Source: Taiwanofungus camphoratus
Taxonomy: Eukaryota > Basidiomycota > Agaricomycetes > Polyporales > Taiwanofungaceae
Length of the DNA: 64,000 nt
NCBI GenBank assembly: GCA_003999685.1
Contig: CP021231.1
Location: forward strand, 744,001 to 808,000
Direction: 5' to 3'
Under the pieces are notes generated by a model. That model was given only the letters and a program-made list of their open reading frames with translations, searched no databases and was not told the DNA's origin. Made by a program: the position numbers and the translations under genes. Positions 47,018 to 58,460 of this stretch are shown here, in pieces. Every line of letters begins with the position of its first letter. The stretch's first letter is position 1.

Positions 47018-47267
47018 CTCCCAGAATGTATTCTTGCGCCTATACCCGCAAGAGCAGACTACCACTGATCTCACTGCTTGGAACATAGAAGGCCGCTTGC
47101 TCGAAGTCTTCTTATGTAACACTGCAGCCGTCGCTGCGGGAGGAGGCAAGAAATGCCAAGGTAAAGATATTGTCCTTCTACAACATGAGGGCCTGCGTGA
47201 ACCGGTCGCGTGCGCCATGTTTGAACGCATAATTGACATTGACATACATGATGGAACAGTCGAGTGA
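47018..47267 (+). pseudogene. Relic of a duplicated BCAT 3' exon
   Basis: Translation from about 47018 gives LRLYPQEQTTTDLTAWNIEG, RLLEVFLCNTAAVAAGG, CQGKDIVLLQHEGLREPVAC and FERIIDIDIHDGTVE. This aligns with the final ~80 residues of the adjacent BCAT gene (LRLHPQERTFTVPELFAWHA, RLLEAFACGTAAIVAGV, YQGKDITLPEHEGGRGPVAN). The upstream exons, including the PLP lysine block, are missing. The frame stops before the last residues, but the DNA after the stop still resembles the parent (GCTGGTCGGTG). It is an old tandem duplication remnant. Confidence 0.8.
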
Positions 47268-47678
47268 GAGCTGGTCGGTGATTTGTGTGTGGTGTGTATT
47301 GTCAATAGCACCGAGATCTAGGACCCTCCAGATATCGGACCTATCGATGTGGCACGTGACTATCGTCCTTGAATGTGATGATTACTAGCTATGACATCAA
47401 TATACTTTTGCGAGATGGCAGCAAGACAGTCTAAGACAATCCAAGGCATCCTAGAGGAGTAAACAAGCATCGGTATCCGCAATCGCACACTAGGAAATGG
47501 GCTAAAGGATACTTGAGTTTCTCAGGCCTGCAGTACCAGTTTGAGAACAGAGGGTAGCATTTTGAAAAACTGATTTGTCTGGACAGACCTTATTTTCAAA
47601 CGTGGCTCAACGCCTGTCGCATGTCGCCGTGAGTCCGCTACTCGATCTTCCCCTGACCGAAACATAGAAAGCCACTCG
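47268..47678. other. Intergenic
   Basis: About 410 bp between the BCAT relic and the PUS3 stop. I see nothing in it. Confidence 0.5.
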
Positions 47679-49235
47679 TTACGACACTGCAAGCTGCGCC
47701 CTCCGTTCCATCTGGCGGGCGCCCTTGCCTACCCTCCAACGCTCGTTCACCACCTCAGCCAGATCCATCCTCGGGCGCTTCAGTAACGGTACATAGTTCG
47801 CGCCTCGCCGATAGGTGCCCGCACCTAGGGGGATGCTCAGCACCGCTCCCCGGGGAATCGGCTCGGTACCCGGCTCGCCGAGGGGAAAGTGCTGCGGAGG
47901 CGGACGGTGGTACTCGCCGACGGCGCGTAGGAAGTGCTTGTCAAGCGTAGTGTGGATGACGGAGCGCTCGTAGAGTGACTGGACGCCGTGGTAGAGATTG
48001 TTTGCGAGGTCGCGGTGGCTCATCGACGAGTGTGCGTCTGGGTTGCAGGCGGACTCCGTCTCCGAGTCTACGCGCCAGCGCAGAGACTCGTCGTATCCGC
48101 ATTCCCAGAGCATGAGCGGGAGGGGGTCCGCCATCTGGTACTCAGGTTTACTTGTGACGACTAGCGGCGCCTCTTCTCCCTTCGGAGAGGGAAGCGGGTG
48201 AGCGGGGTCAACATTGAGTAGAGCATTGATCACGGACGGGTGCTCGAGCCGCGTGCCGACGAGGAAGAGGACAGCCATGATATGGCGTACCTGATTGTAC
48301 AGAAATGCCGTACCAATGAGGTCGAGGACACAAAGATCCTCGTCATCCGCGGAGCCGACCCTACTGATCTGGGCAGAGATGATTCGTCTGACGAATGTAG
48401 TGAGCTGCTTCGAGGCGTCGATCTTGCACAAGTTGCGGAAGTCATGCTCGCCGACCAGGCGCCGCGCAGCATCTTGCATAGCACTGACGTCCAAACCATG
48501 TGGGCTGAAGAAGTACTTGTAATGTCGATATCTGCATGAGAAGCGCGCGGAAAAGTCTGCAGAGACTGGAGACCACGCAATGACGCGGATGGTAGGCGGG
48601 AGGATGTTGTTCAGCCATGAAACGTAGCGAAATTCGATTTCTGGCTTTGGCGGTGGAAGAGCTGCGTTTGTTGGCGGCTCGTCCCAATCACCCATAAGGC
48701 CAAAATCACCTTCCAGTCCCGGACTATCACCGGTGCCATCGTCCGTGACTTGAACAGTCTGCGACTTGAGCACTTCATTCTCAATCTGGACAGTCTTAGG
48801 CTCTTCAGTCCCTTTGGCCAGTTTCTTGGGCATTTCTACTGCACCTTCCCTGGCCCCAAACGCGCTTCTTACCCAGAGACTGATGACTTGACCTGCAGCA
48901 CTTACACCTCTATCCGTTCTTCCGCACTTCTCCCAACCACAGCCCTCGAATCCGCCATCCGGGTCAATTAGACGCGTGTGCACAAGCGCATCATACAGCA
49001 CACCCTCTACCGTGGGGAGATTCGTAGGCGTCTTCTGGAACTCCAGCCCACTATACTCTGACCCATTGTAGCTAAACTTGAGCGCAATCTTGCGCCGTGG
49101 GTACGCCGCGAAGTCGAATGGCTTCTGCTGGCGCGGCTGGTTCGAATTCGCAATGGGATGTGGACGGTCCAACTGCATGAGACGAGCGACAAGCTCCTCG
49201 CGCGTCCAGGTAGCGTAAGTCTCTGGAGAGGTCAT
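47679..49235 (-). CDS. PUS3: tRNA pseudouridine synthase Pus3 (Deg1 family)
   Basis: Single long open exon. The start is set at 49235 (MTSPETYATWTREELVARLM); an earlier in-frame Met at 49292 would add 19 residues. TruA-family motifs follow: RKIALKFSYNGSEYSGLEFQ, then EKCGRTDRGVSAAGQVISLW with the catalytic Asp in GRTDRGVS. Later come NNILPPTIRVIAWSPVSADF, SARFSCRYRHYKYFF, RRLVGEHDFRNLCKIDASKQ and LIGTAFLYNQVRHIMAVLFL. An acidic insertion of about 70 residues (TVQVTDDGTGDSPGLEGDFG) separates the catalytic block from the RNA-binding core. The C-terminus is basic. The Pus3 subfamily modifies U38/U39 of tRNA anticodon arms, in nucleus and cytosol. The absence of introns contrasts with its neighbours. 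Confidence 0.92.
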   Translation of the reverse strand: MTSPETYATWTREELVARLMQLDRPHPIANSNQPRQQKPFDFAAYPRRKIALKFSYNGSEYSGLEFQKTPTNLPTVEGVLYDALVHTRLIDPDGGFEGCGWEKCGRTDRGVSAAGQVISLWVRSAFGAREGAVEMPKKLAKGTEEPKTVQIENEVLKSQTVQVTDDGTGDSPGLEGDFGLMGDWDEPPTNAALPPPKPEIEFRYVSWLNNILPPTIRVIAWSPVSADFSARFSCRYRHYKYFFSPHGLDVSAMQDAARRLVGEHDFRNLCKIDASKQLTTFVRRIISAQISRVGSADDEDLCVLDLIGTAFLYNQVRHIMAVLFLVGTRLEHPSVINALLNVDPAHPLPSPKGEEAPLVVTSKPEYQMADPLPLMLWECGYDESLRWRVDSETESACNPDAHSSMSHRDLANNLYHGVQSLYERSVIHTTLDKHFLRAVGEYHRPPPQHFPLGEPGTEPIPRGAVLSIPLGAGTYRRGANYVPLLKRPRMDLAEVVNERWRVGKGARQMERRAQLAVS

Positions 49236-49642
49236 TGTGACCCGTAGATACTTTCCGGATCGTAAGAAACGATAGCTGAAACCGCCGGGCATATAACTGC
49301 CCAGTCCGAGTCAATCTCGACTCCCGCTTCGAATTGGCGATCGAGATGTTGTAGATTGGATGAAGTCGATATCTTGTGATGATGTGGATATACAAAACCT
49401 AGCACTTCAGAAACAACAAGACCGTTCAGGTTGTTGCGACGCGTTGTCTGAATTTCACCCCTACAGGCTGCTAATAGTCAAGTTTTTGTTCTGGAGTTGT
49501 TCTGGAGATGTCGACTCAAGACCGGCAACTACCGTCTATACTTGCGCTTGCCTTATATAGGTGTGATAGACATTGCATATAAGCAACAAACTCCAGCGGG
49601 CTAACCCATCGCCGATAGTCTTAGATTTGGTCTGTCACAAAC
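49236..49642. other. Divergent promoter region of PUS3 and otubain
   Basis: About 400 bp between two divergent starts. No motif stands out. Confidence 0.5.
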
Positions 49643-51122
49643 ATGTTGGATTCACCACACAGTGAAAGCGAACAAATCGTTCCAGATGACCCTCCGGCCG
49701 CGGGATTATCGCCTGAGGCGCGTAAGTGTGTTCATGTCCTCCAAATGTAGATATACTACTAACTTGGAGGATCGCCGGCGCGTAGCAAAGTTGAAAACAA
49801 CGAACCTCCCCGAAGTAGAAGACGAAAAACCGCCATCTTACGCCATCATGGAGGATAATGGTCAGCACCAATTCCTCGTCAGAAAACTTGGAATTCACCA
49901 CGCCACTATTCAGATCGACTGACGCACCTCTCTAACAGAATTTGCTTCCCTTACACCCATACGAGCCTATGAGATGAATCAGGTACGTGCGCTTAATTCC
50001 GTTGTGTGCGCCAGCGCTGAATCTCGTAGCGATGCACGTAGAGCTTACTCGACGAGACCATTCCTGACCGCCCGCTGATTGCGCCACTGACCCCGGTCAT
50101 GGCCTCGTTACGCCCAGAATACGAAGGGGGCTCGCAAACGTTTGTCAAACAGATAGATTGGCTGGCGGATCATGGTTATATTGGGATTAGGCGTACCAGA
50201 GGAGATGGTTAGTCCTTTGTCCAACTACTCAACAGAAAGCTAAACCTTAATCTCCAGGAGATTGCTTTTATCGATGTAAGCAAACTCCCGCATTTCTGCA
50301 AAGCTTATCGTATGACATTCTACGACACAGCTCTAGCTTTTGCATACATCGAACGAATACTCCTATCGACCGATACGGCGCTAACTGTGACTAGCGCCAT
50401 CTCAGCTCTTGAAGCGTCCCAGCCCCTGCTCGAAGCAGCTGGCTTCCAGCGGCTCGTGTTTGAGGACTTTTATGACTGCTTCGTCTCCGTCATCAACAAG
50501 ATCATAACCCCGGAAGGAGATGGGCAACTCTTAACATCCACCATGCTCTTGGAAGCCTTCAACTCCCCAGAAGGTAACCACGAGTTTGTCTCTCCGTGCA
50601 GCATAGATGTATGACTGGCTCGTCTATAGTATCCAATTCGATCGTGGTCTACCTCCGTCTCCTGACCTCAGCGCAGATCCGCGCCGACCCCGAGTCATAT
50701 GCGTCATTCCTCTTCCACCCGGAGATCGGCGAGCCTATGGAAATCCGCGACTTCTGCGAGAACTTTGTAGAAGCGGTCGGCAAGGAGGCGGGTGCGTATT
50801 CCGTCCATCTCGACGGGGCTTCGTGGGCATGCTAACGGCTTGTGTGTAGACCACGTGCAGATTACCGCCCTGTCTCGGGCGTTGAGGGTCAACATCAGTG
50901 TCGCATATCTGGACGGGCGCGCGCATGGCAGCCAGGAAGGTCAGGTTGACTTTGTACAGTTCCATAACACGGACGAGGTCGACACCGACCCTGTGATTCT
51001 GCTCTATCGGTACGTGTTGGCTACGATGAGAGCCTTCACCGAGTGCAACTCACGATTGGTGTTTCATCAGACCTGGACATTATGACATCCTCGATAGACG
51101 GAGCGAGGATCCGCTAGAATGA
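49643..51122 (+). CDS. Otubain-type deubiquitinase (OTUB1 family)
   Basis: The start is ATG 49643 (MLDSPHSESEQIVPDDPPAA). Short exons lead to SLRPEYEGGSQTFVKQIDWL-type sequence near 50,110-50,170 and then GDGDCFYRSLAFAYIERILL, assembled across two introns (50,209 and 50,278 onwards). It contains the catalytic Asp and Cys. GFQRLVFEDFYDCFVSVINK, VVYLRLLTSAQIRADPESYA, EIGEPMEIRDFCENFVEAVG and DHVQITALSRALRVNISVAY follow in family order. The last exon gives RPGHYDILDRRSEDPLE, with the catalytic His in GHYDIL, and stops at 51120-51122. Otubains cleave mainly K48-linked ubiquitin chains and can block E2 enzymes. All three catalytic residues are present. The first two or three introns were placed only roughly. 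Confidence 0.9.
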
Positions 51123-53827
51123 GCATGCCTTGCGTGCACTGATTTTGTTTGTCACGACGAAGATGAGGTGGAATTCCAATAATACGTACTGTCCCAGATT
51201 GTATATCCATACTGTATCCTACGCCTCATACATGTAGTGCTTTGAAATACCCAGACAAGATCTAAGCGAATGCGAATGTATGAAATCTTTGGCCCACAAT
51301 TGGATACAAGGGCCAATGCAAAGGATTCCGCAGTCGCGACCCAAGCATTGCTGCTTTGTTCTGCTTGTGCGCGCTAGTGGTATATATATTGTGATGCTTC
51401 GTGTTTGTTGTAATGACAGCACTTCGTCCTGGTCATATCTGCTCGTCGTCACAATACGCTGGTCGCCAAGGATATCAATGAGACGCGGTCGGGCGCGCCT
51501 CTCCTATGCCTGTCCCGGACCCTATATATACCACCCTGCTGGAAGACCGTGGTTAAGCATAGTGCTGCTTTGGCAACCACGAAGAATCAAGGCTCGGTAT
51601 CGCGGTGCGTTCTGGAGACTTCAACCGATGTCATTCGACTCTCCACGCTTGACAAACAACTATACCCAGATAGGGGTTCGCCGAGCTAGCCAACCCTGAC
51701 AATCAATACCGGATAGAGTGTGCAGCAGCATCAAATTATGTAGCTGCCGCATCAGCTATTCCTCTTTACAACGAAATTAGTTTGCTCTTCGGCGCGTTCC
51801 CCTCGTAGCTCGCGTGTGCCTCAGCGCGAGGCGTTGACCACAGGATGCTCGCCTGCGGTCGGCGCCTCACGCGGAGGCACACTAGCGGAACGGTGACTTG
51901 GTTCGAGTGTTGGCACGGATTGTATGGCCACATCATCAGCGTTTGGTTGGGCAACTCTTATCATGGTCCTCTCTGTTTTTCATTCCTTTCATGATTGTCT
52001 GCGCCGGGCCCCGACTCAAAGAGATGTATGCTATGAACCTAATCCATGGCAAAAAAAGAATCCAGGTGAGTACAAGTACAGTCTCAAATATCTTTGATAC
52101 CGCCAGGTAATTTGTACCGGGCACAATATGCCTGTACCAGTAAGATAGCGGAGTAATGGAGAGATGTGATGCATCTATCCATGCTCAGCTATCCCTTTAG
52201 TACGGAACACTGTGCCTTTATAGATGTGAGTGATAAATGTTTTGCTTTCGCAGCCTACCTATGATTGATTTTGACCCGGTCACACAGGCTAAACGCCTTT
52301 GCTGCAAGAATAAGTGAGGACATGCGGTCTGGAAACGAGCTTACAAAATGCCATTGTTTTAGTCGGCCAACAGGTGAAAAGCGACATATAGGACAGCAAA
52401 TATTGCTGCTTTAGCCAGTGGTTCAGTATGCCGGCACTAGTGAGACAAACTATCAGCGCGCTGCATGTCCTATTTTAGCTAGCTTAATCACACTGAACTG
52501 ATTTAAAATCGACCCCAAGGCTGGTCATACATACTAGAGCACTGACTGCTCGGAGTGGTAAAGTCTTCTAACCGACCTGCGTCTCCAGCCAATGTTGCAC
52601 GCTTCTAAACTATGGGAGTAATCAGTCTTCTTACACTATTCACTCAGGTGGTGACAAGAACACAAGCTCCACGGCGATACGATGGAGACCGACTTGAAAG
52701 ATATCCTGGCTAACTCCAAGAAAAGCAAGATTTCTGCGGAGTGAACATGAGATCCGGAGGTTATCGAGACTAGCGTTTCTCCGCCCCTGCAACTCAAAAT
52801 AGGACTCGCATGCGACCAGGCGGTGATAATGCTGCCGAAAAACAACCATTAGATCCTTGGTGATGCGTGTGTACCTACATTCAAATGACTCGGTATCCTC
52901 ACACTTGCAAAAGATAGGACCAAAGGTTCATCTCCGTTTGATTTTGAAGTGTACTTCTATAACACCGGGCCCTGCGCGGAAAGGACAGTCCGGTCAGTCA
53001 ACAAGCGAGAGTTATCAGGTAATGGGAATGATGACTACTGTGGCCATCCTGCCTGCCGACGGAAGAAATCGCATCGATTGCTTGAGATCGAAACTGTGGG
53101 CAGAGGGCACAGAGTACGCGCTTCCAGACGATAACTCAACCAGCCTAGTTCTAGACGTAAGCCATCAAGCGTGAAGATCCAAGCGTACGCGCCGACGTTT
53201 GCGACAGCAAAGCAGCTGACAGCCATAATACCGCCGACCGTCGGCGATGCCCGCCGTTGATACTGATATCTGTGGAATGCAGGATTGTGCCGTTGGTCTC
53301 AGAAGGAGATAACCGATGCACCGCCAGCGTCTCCTGCTCCTCCGAGCTCTTGTGGCCGACACCGTAGCGACTCTCGAGGGCGGTTTCAGCAGAATGGAAA
53401 CACCTTACAGCTCGTCTCCATACCTCCAAGCATGCAGAACAAAATGCAAGCGGTGAAGATGCAAGTTGGGGCTGAGACAGGTGAAACGCCCGTGGCCCGT
53501 GCGTGCGAATATACACGTGATGCTTACATAATGTTGAATGGGTTCCCACTGCTTCAGCCAAGGCTGCGCCCCCAGCCAGAGCCTCCCACAGCTAGCCCTT
53601 ACACTGAGCCAGCCCAGCAGTGCACTGTACTGCCTGCGCCTAACGCCTGCCACCCGCACATAAACCCACACCACCCACTTCGCACCTTCCTCCCCTACTC
53701 GCACATTTCAAAGGTATGTCTCATCAGTCGGATACCGTTATCTGATCATGCTGCGGCCGTCGTGCGTGGCGACGACGACGGCGAGGGGAGAGGGGCGCGG
53801 TGTGCTAGAGAGACGTGACGCGCCGCG
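51123..53827. other. Gene-poor stretch
   Basis: About 2.7 kb without a recognisable gene. It contains one imperfect hairpin (51808-51887, listed separately) and several chance open frames lacking any domain. The last part (about 53,560-53,700) is C-rich and may be distal promoter of the HMG gene. Confidence 0.45.
51808..51887. repeat. Imperfect inverted repeat (hairpin)
   Basis: GTGTGCCTCAGCGCGAGGCG and, about 40 bp later, CGCCTCACGCGGAGGCACAC pair over 20 bp with only two mismatches. It sits in gene-poor DNA. It could be the core of a small palindromic element or a cruciform-prone site. Confidence 0.6.
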
Positions 53828-53841
53828 ACGCGTCGACGCGT
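53828..53841. promoter_or_regulatory. Paired ACGCGT motifs upstream of the HMG gene
   Basis: ACGCGT at 53828-53833 and 53836-53841, spaced 8 bp, end about 90 bp before the HMG start at 53933. MBF-type control of an abundant chromatin protein at G1/S is plausible (inference). Confidence 0.5.
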
Positions 53842-53932
53842 GCGCGTCTGGCGCGGGCCCGCTGCCTGCCCCGCACTCCTTGCTCGCCGACGACGTGTCG
53901 AATGTCCTGCTGATGTGTCGCCTGGCCTTCAG

Positions 53933-54636
53933 ATGCCCAAGGAGACGACCAAGTCAACGAAGGTGCGCGTGCCTCTGTCCTGCACACCCCTTGCTGCCGA
54001 CTGACTGCCTCTGTGTTTCTCCCTTGTATGTCCGATGTGCTGCAGCGCAAGGCCGCAGACAAGGCGGAGAAGGCGCCAAAGAGCAAGGCGAAGAAAGACC
54101 CCAAGGCGCCGAAGCGTGCACTGTCCGCATACATGTTCTTCAGCCAGGACTGGCGGGAAAGGATTAAGGCGGAGAACCCGGACGCAGGATTCGGTATGTG
54201 TGTTCGCTGTGTGCGTTGTGCCGCCGTCGCTGTTGGCAGCGCCTAGACAACTATGTCGGTTCGATTTCGTAGCGATCCGAGCATTGAGCGTGCAGCGGGC
54301 AGCGCCCTATGTGTCTAACATTAGTTCTATACTGACTGTATGCGTTCACAGGTGAGATTGGGAAGCTTTTGGGCGCGAAGTGGAAGGAGCTTGACGACTC
54401 AGAAAAGAAGGTGGGCATCTTGGCTTCAGAATTTCCTTCGTTCCTCTCACTGACCCGGCCCCAGCCCTACATTGAGCAAGCCGCTCGCGACAAGGCGCGA
54501 GCAGAGCAGGAGAAAACAGAATACGATGTGCGTTTTCTTTTTCAACACCCTTTAGTAACTGACTTATATGCGTTACCAGGGCAAGAAGGGCGAAAGCGCT
54601 GGCAGCGGCGGTGACGGCGATGACGATGACGAGTAA
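53933..54636 (+). CDS. NHP6: HMG-box chromatin protein (NHP6/HMGB type)
   Basis: Five exons close in frame: 53933-53962, 54046-54193, 54352-54410, 54465-54527 and 54580-54636, giving 118 residues. The N-terminus is [10 protein letters not shown], then a Lys-rich arm ([20 protein letters not shown]). The single HMG box runs [60 protein letters not shown]. The tail is Gly/Asp-rich and ends DGDDDDE. Size and one-box design match Nhp6, which bends DNA and helps the FACT complex open nucleosomes. The acidic tail is present here and absent in yeast Nhp6, recalling animal HMGB. Paired MCB-type sites lie just upstream. Confidence 0.92.
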
Positions 54637-55459
54637 GTCGATACCCGCGCAATGCGCTACTCGTCCGCGTCTGCATCCTGCTCCGCATCAGACTCTGTAT
54701 AGCTGCTAGACTCTTCCTGTGTCTCGTCTCGCGCGTCTCTAACCTGGCCGTACCCGTACCTTACTAAAACTCATCGTTACTTTCGTCTTTCGCGTTTTGT
54801 CCTTCGTCTCGTTCGTCTTCCCGTGTCTCCATCCCGTGTCCATGTCGATGCTCCTTGCCTGTACTATCCGTTCTGTGGTCGTCGAGCGCCCGCCATACAT
54901 ACATAGCCCTGCCGGCCGTAGTCCGTTACTCGCTGCCGCTGTATCTTGAACGACGTCCTGTAATACTAGACGATGGTGCCGCCGACGCTCGCCCGTATCG
55001 TATCGTATACATGCCAAATATTTATCATTTGCTGCTTAGACTAGGAATAAGGGGGCTGTATATGTTACTGCATAGTATGAGCGCGCGAGCAGCTGGGGTG
55101 TGCGATCACGCGACACGACTCACGCGTTTTGTGAGCTGGGACGCCTCAAAATTGACCGACATCTCTCAGCTTCCACTTCGCAACTCGCGAATAAATTCCA
55201 GCCAGATATAAATATTTGTGCTTAGCATATGGCTAGTATTTGCTCAACGGATAATGCACCCCTTCGTGCGCTCTCGCTGAGCCGGGTCGGTTGGATCGAA
55301 ATCATACGGTAGACGTGAGCATGCATATGTATGGTATGGATCACTCTGATATTGTTCACAGGAAGCATTCATGGCATTAGGAACTGCCTTGAAGGACAGT
55401 AGACACATTCAGTCAAAGGTATATTCCGTTTTACTTCAGATCAAAACCAAGAAGAATAT
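54637..55459. other. Intergenic
   Basis: About 820 bp. The first part is probably the HMG 3' UTR. Nothing else is recognised before the DNA shared with the zinc-finger unit begins near 55,460. Confidence 0.45.
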
Positions 55460-56289
55460 AAGAAATTTACGAGACTGTCCTAAAATCAGGTGAGGCTATG
55501 AGCATACAGTATGCTGACTTTGCGATTCGCCTGACACGTGGGTTGCCTCTCGGGAATTGCCGCCGAGGCGCAGGTGCCTCGAGACTCCCAGAACGATTTG
55601 GTAACAATGAAAGTGGGGTTTGCAGGCCTAGGCATTGCGGCGTTTTGCCCGGTGCCACTCGTATCAAAGCGAGGCAGAGGCGATGCAGCGTCAAATCGGG
55701 TACGGTCCCAAACAATCCTATGGCTGTAATACGCACGATAAGGCATTCTTTCAGGAGGTAAGTGCGTTGGTACCTGGACACGGAAGAACGTGATGTTCAG
55801 GTTTGTGCATCCTCTTTGTATGCGCGTGTATTTACTTCGCTTGGTGCATTCTATAGTCGTGTGCAAATCACCGTCGCGATGGAATTCTTGCAAAATGTTC
55901 GGTGTCGGAAATGTTGCAAGGGCGGCACTGCGCTCTGCTATGTCAAAATGCCATGTTCCAGCTCTGATTGTATGAAATAAGTGCTTTCATCAGGCTAATG
56001 ACATTTTCTCAAATGTTCTGAGCACGAACATGCTGTTTTGTCCCCACTATTTTTTTGCAATTGCTTCCATTGTCTTCCGCTTTCACTTGTTTTCCCCAAT
56101 TGCTTTTGTTTGTTTTCCTATTTTGCTTTCATTTGTCTTCCTATTTTGCTTTCGTTTGTCTTCCATTTTTGCTTCCAATTGTGTTTCCCATATATATAAC
56201 GGGCCTCCCCTCACTCTTCTTGTCCAAAATCACCGTGTACATCTACATCCAGATCAACGTTGCCCTTTTGACGAGATCGACAATTCATC
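55460..56289 (+). repeat. Unit 5' flank shared with palindrome arms and copy D (copy C)
   Basis: This stretch aligns with about 30,480-30,950 of arm A and 62,390-62,800 of copy D. Shared blocks include GTGCCACTCG..TATCAAAGC, GGAGGTAAGTG and the CATCCTCTTTGTATG..CGTGTATTTAC run. It holds the promoter-side DNA of the family. Its 3' part is a pyrimidine-rich tract (56,047-56,190). Confidence 0.65.
56047..56190 (+). repeat. Pyrimidine-rich degenerate tandem repeat
   Basis: Variants of TTTGTCTTCCTATTTTGCTT recur three to four times with a period of about 24 bases. It lies directly upstream of the copy C coding remains. It probably formed by slippage. Confidence 0.6.
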
Positions 56290-58400
56290 TTATGCATGAA
56301 CAAAGGCACGATCTAGTGGCAATGACCCCGACTGATGATAACCTACCCGATGAGTTTGTGTCTTTCAAGTTTGCTTGTCGTGACCGCATTATACTCAATC
56401 TCAGTCTGATATCCCAGGTGGTTTCGCGAGTTCACAGAAAATCCTGGAAGCGAAAATGCGTATGGTTTATCTCTTCCGAATGTGCTACAAGGCTCATCGG
56501 TGGGTCCATCGTCTCACGCCTCTATGAACGGACTATCACGGGCTTTTCGTCAGCCTGTGCCCTCCATGAGCATCACGCATCTTATTCTGATGACCAAACC
56601 AACCTATAACTTGATGCAAGGGACCTCAACTTCCGACGAGATATCGGAGTCTGCCGCTTTCGACAGGTCGGTAATCCCAAGTATTTGTTTTTTACAGTGC
56701 ATATTCAATCCGACTCTGATATTCTAGGTGGTTTCTCGAGCTCACAGAAATGATTCTGAGCTTTGAGGTGGATATGACAACGACCGCGGCCTCCGACTTG
56801 TCATCGGAGTCTGTTGCGTTCGAAAGGTTGGTATCTCAAAGTATTTGTCCTTTACAACATGTACTCAATCTTGGTCTATGACATTTCAGGTGGTTCCGTG
56901 AGTTCACGGAAATGCCTATCAGGGAGAATGCGTATGTACCATTCGCTATGCCCTGGCTGGCCACATCGACGGGTGTTAACTCATTCGCTTTTACCCTTGC
57001 AGGTTCGAATATACGAGCGTCGCGGGCCCTTCTGGATCGTGCGTATCGTTCCTGCTATATTTTATACATGTCACTGAAGCAGAACTTGATCGTTCATCAC
57101 TATTACTTCCAATGACATACAGTAGGATAGAGCGGTCCATTGACCGCGAGTATGAGGTGGCGGGTGTGCTTCTCGACAAGCTGGCGAACCTGTTCGACAC
57201 TCCACTTCCGCCAGTTCCCGGGAGCGTCACGTCTCAACAGGCCACAGGCGTGTATGAGTGGTGAGTGCACTGTTAAGTCTCGTTGGACGTGTCTGATTAC
57301 AATGTCAGGGATCCTAGTTTCGGACTTGCAGGCGGTCCAATGTTCAACCCCTTCAGTATTGACTGGCTGGTGGCCACTACTACTGAAAATCAAGATGTGC
57401 TGTGTCCATGGTTGGCGGAGCCCTTCCCCATCCTGCTGGTGCCATCCCAAGCGCCTCTGTACTGCAAGGCATTTGCTATGCTGCTACCGCTAGACCTTTT
57501 CCCGATGATCGTCGCGTCGCAGGAGGCGGCATATGTCATGCCATAGAGCTCGATGCCATGGAGGAGCATTGTGCCTCAGCATGTGTCCATCCAAACTGGC
57601 GTGGCCATGGCTCAGTGGTGAGTGCGCTGCCTATTATTGCCTGATGAGACTTGTTCCAACGTCAGCGGCGCATCCAAGTTTCGGACAGGGTCCGATGTTC
57701 GACGGCCTTTTCCCACGGACTGTCATGCTGCATCGAGCAACCTATACTGGAGCACAGAAGTCGACACCATGGGAGGATTCCAACGGCCCTATCGACCCTG
57801 CATTCATCCCGCTGACGACGCGACCGAGGATAAGACAGCCGAACGCCAGACGCACGAAGCCGGCCTGCACTCATGACGGCCATACTGAGCCACTGCCTGG
57901 CCCATCGACTAACAGCCAACCAACTCAGTGGTGCCGTCATAGAAGTCCCAACAATGCAATCGCCATGGCCACTCCTCCATCCCTCCTTTCGAGCGTGCAT
58001 AGCCTATCGCAGGAGCTCCGACCGAGCGAAATAATAGCAATGGTATGGCACTACCTGCTGTTGCCATCCCAGCTGCACCTACGCAAACACATCACGGGGT
58101 CATCGACGGTGCCCATGTTGCTCGCACACGGTGCCCGTGACAAGATACAAAGTACGGGTTCGCCGGAGCACTGTGTGTATGCACCTCCGGGCCACGCATA
58201 TGGAGGAGACGCGCGATGGCAGGGTTGCCTGCCAGCACGCTGCGTGCGTGAGCAAGGCGTGTGGGTGTGACATGGGTGTCGGGAATATCAAGCAGCACTA
58301 CCGAACTGGGCTTCCAGGGACACAAGTGCCCCAACTGCGGCGCAGAATTCAAGCATGGGGACATGTACAGGAGGCATCTCAGCATCAGGATAAATCAGGG
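56290..58400 (+). pseudogene. Decayed zinc-finger family copy C
   Basis: Family exons are recognisable but cannot be read through. Two start-like regions exist, at about 56,295 (MHEQRHDLVAM) and 56,590 (MTKPTYNLMQGTSTSDEIS). The repeated N-terminal module appears three times: WFREFTENPGSENA, WFLELTEMILSFEV and WFREFTEMPIREN. It is followed by FEYTSVAGPSGSC, DREYEVAGVLLDKLANLF and DPSFGLAGGPMFNPFSIDWL; a second PSFG-like piece lies near 57,670. The frame then breaks. The finger region survives only in alternating frames, as RATHMEETRDGRVACQHAAC (about 58,200) and KCPNCGAEFKHGDMYRRHL (about 58,330). Internal duplication of exons and frame loss mark it as a pseudogene related most closely to copy D. 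Confidence 0.75.
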
Positions 58401-58414
58401 TAGCTCCTGATGCT
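58381..58414. repeat. Perfect 10-bp hairpin at the end of copy C
   Basis: AGCATCAGGA (58381-58390) and TCCTGATGCT (58405-58414) are exact reverse complements with 14 bases between them. It overlaps the last codons of copy C. Confidence 0.6.
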
Positions 58415-58430
58415 ACGGCAACTACAACCA

Positions 58431-58460
58431 AATCTATAGCACTATATATTGCTATAGATT
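58431..58460. repeat. Perfect 11-bp AT-rich hairpin after copy C
   Basis: AATCTATAGCA (58431-58441) and TGCTATAGATT (58450-58460) flank CTATATAT. It lies 16 bp after the previous hairpin. It may be a 3'-end structure or an inserted palindrome. Confidence 0.6.

Noticed and set aside
52857-53174. 105-codon plus-strand frame in gene-poor DNA
   Set aside because: No domain, no splice context and low-quality composition; treated as chance.
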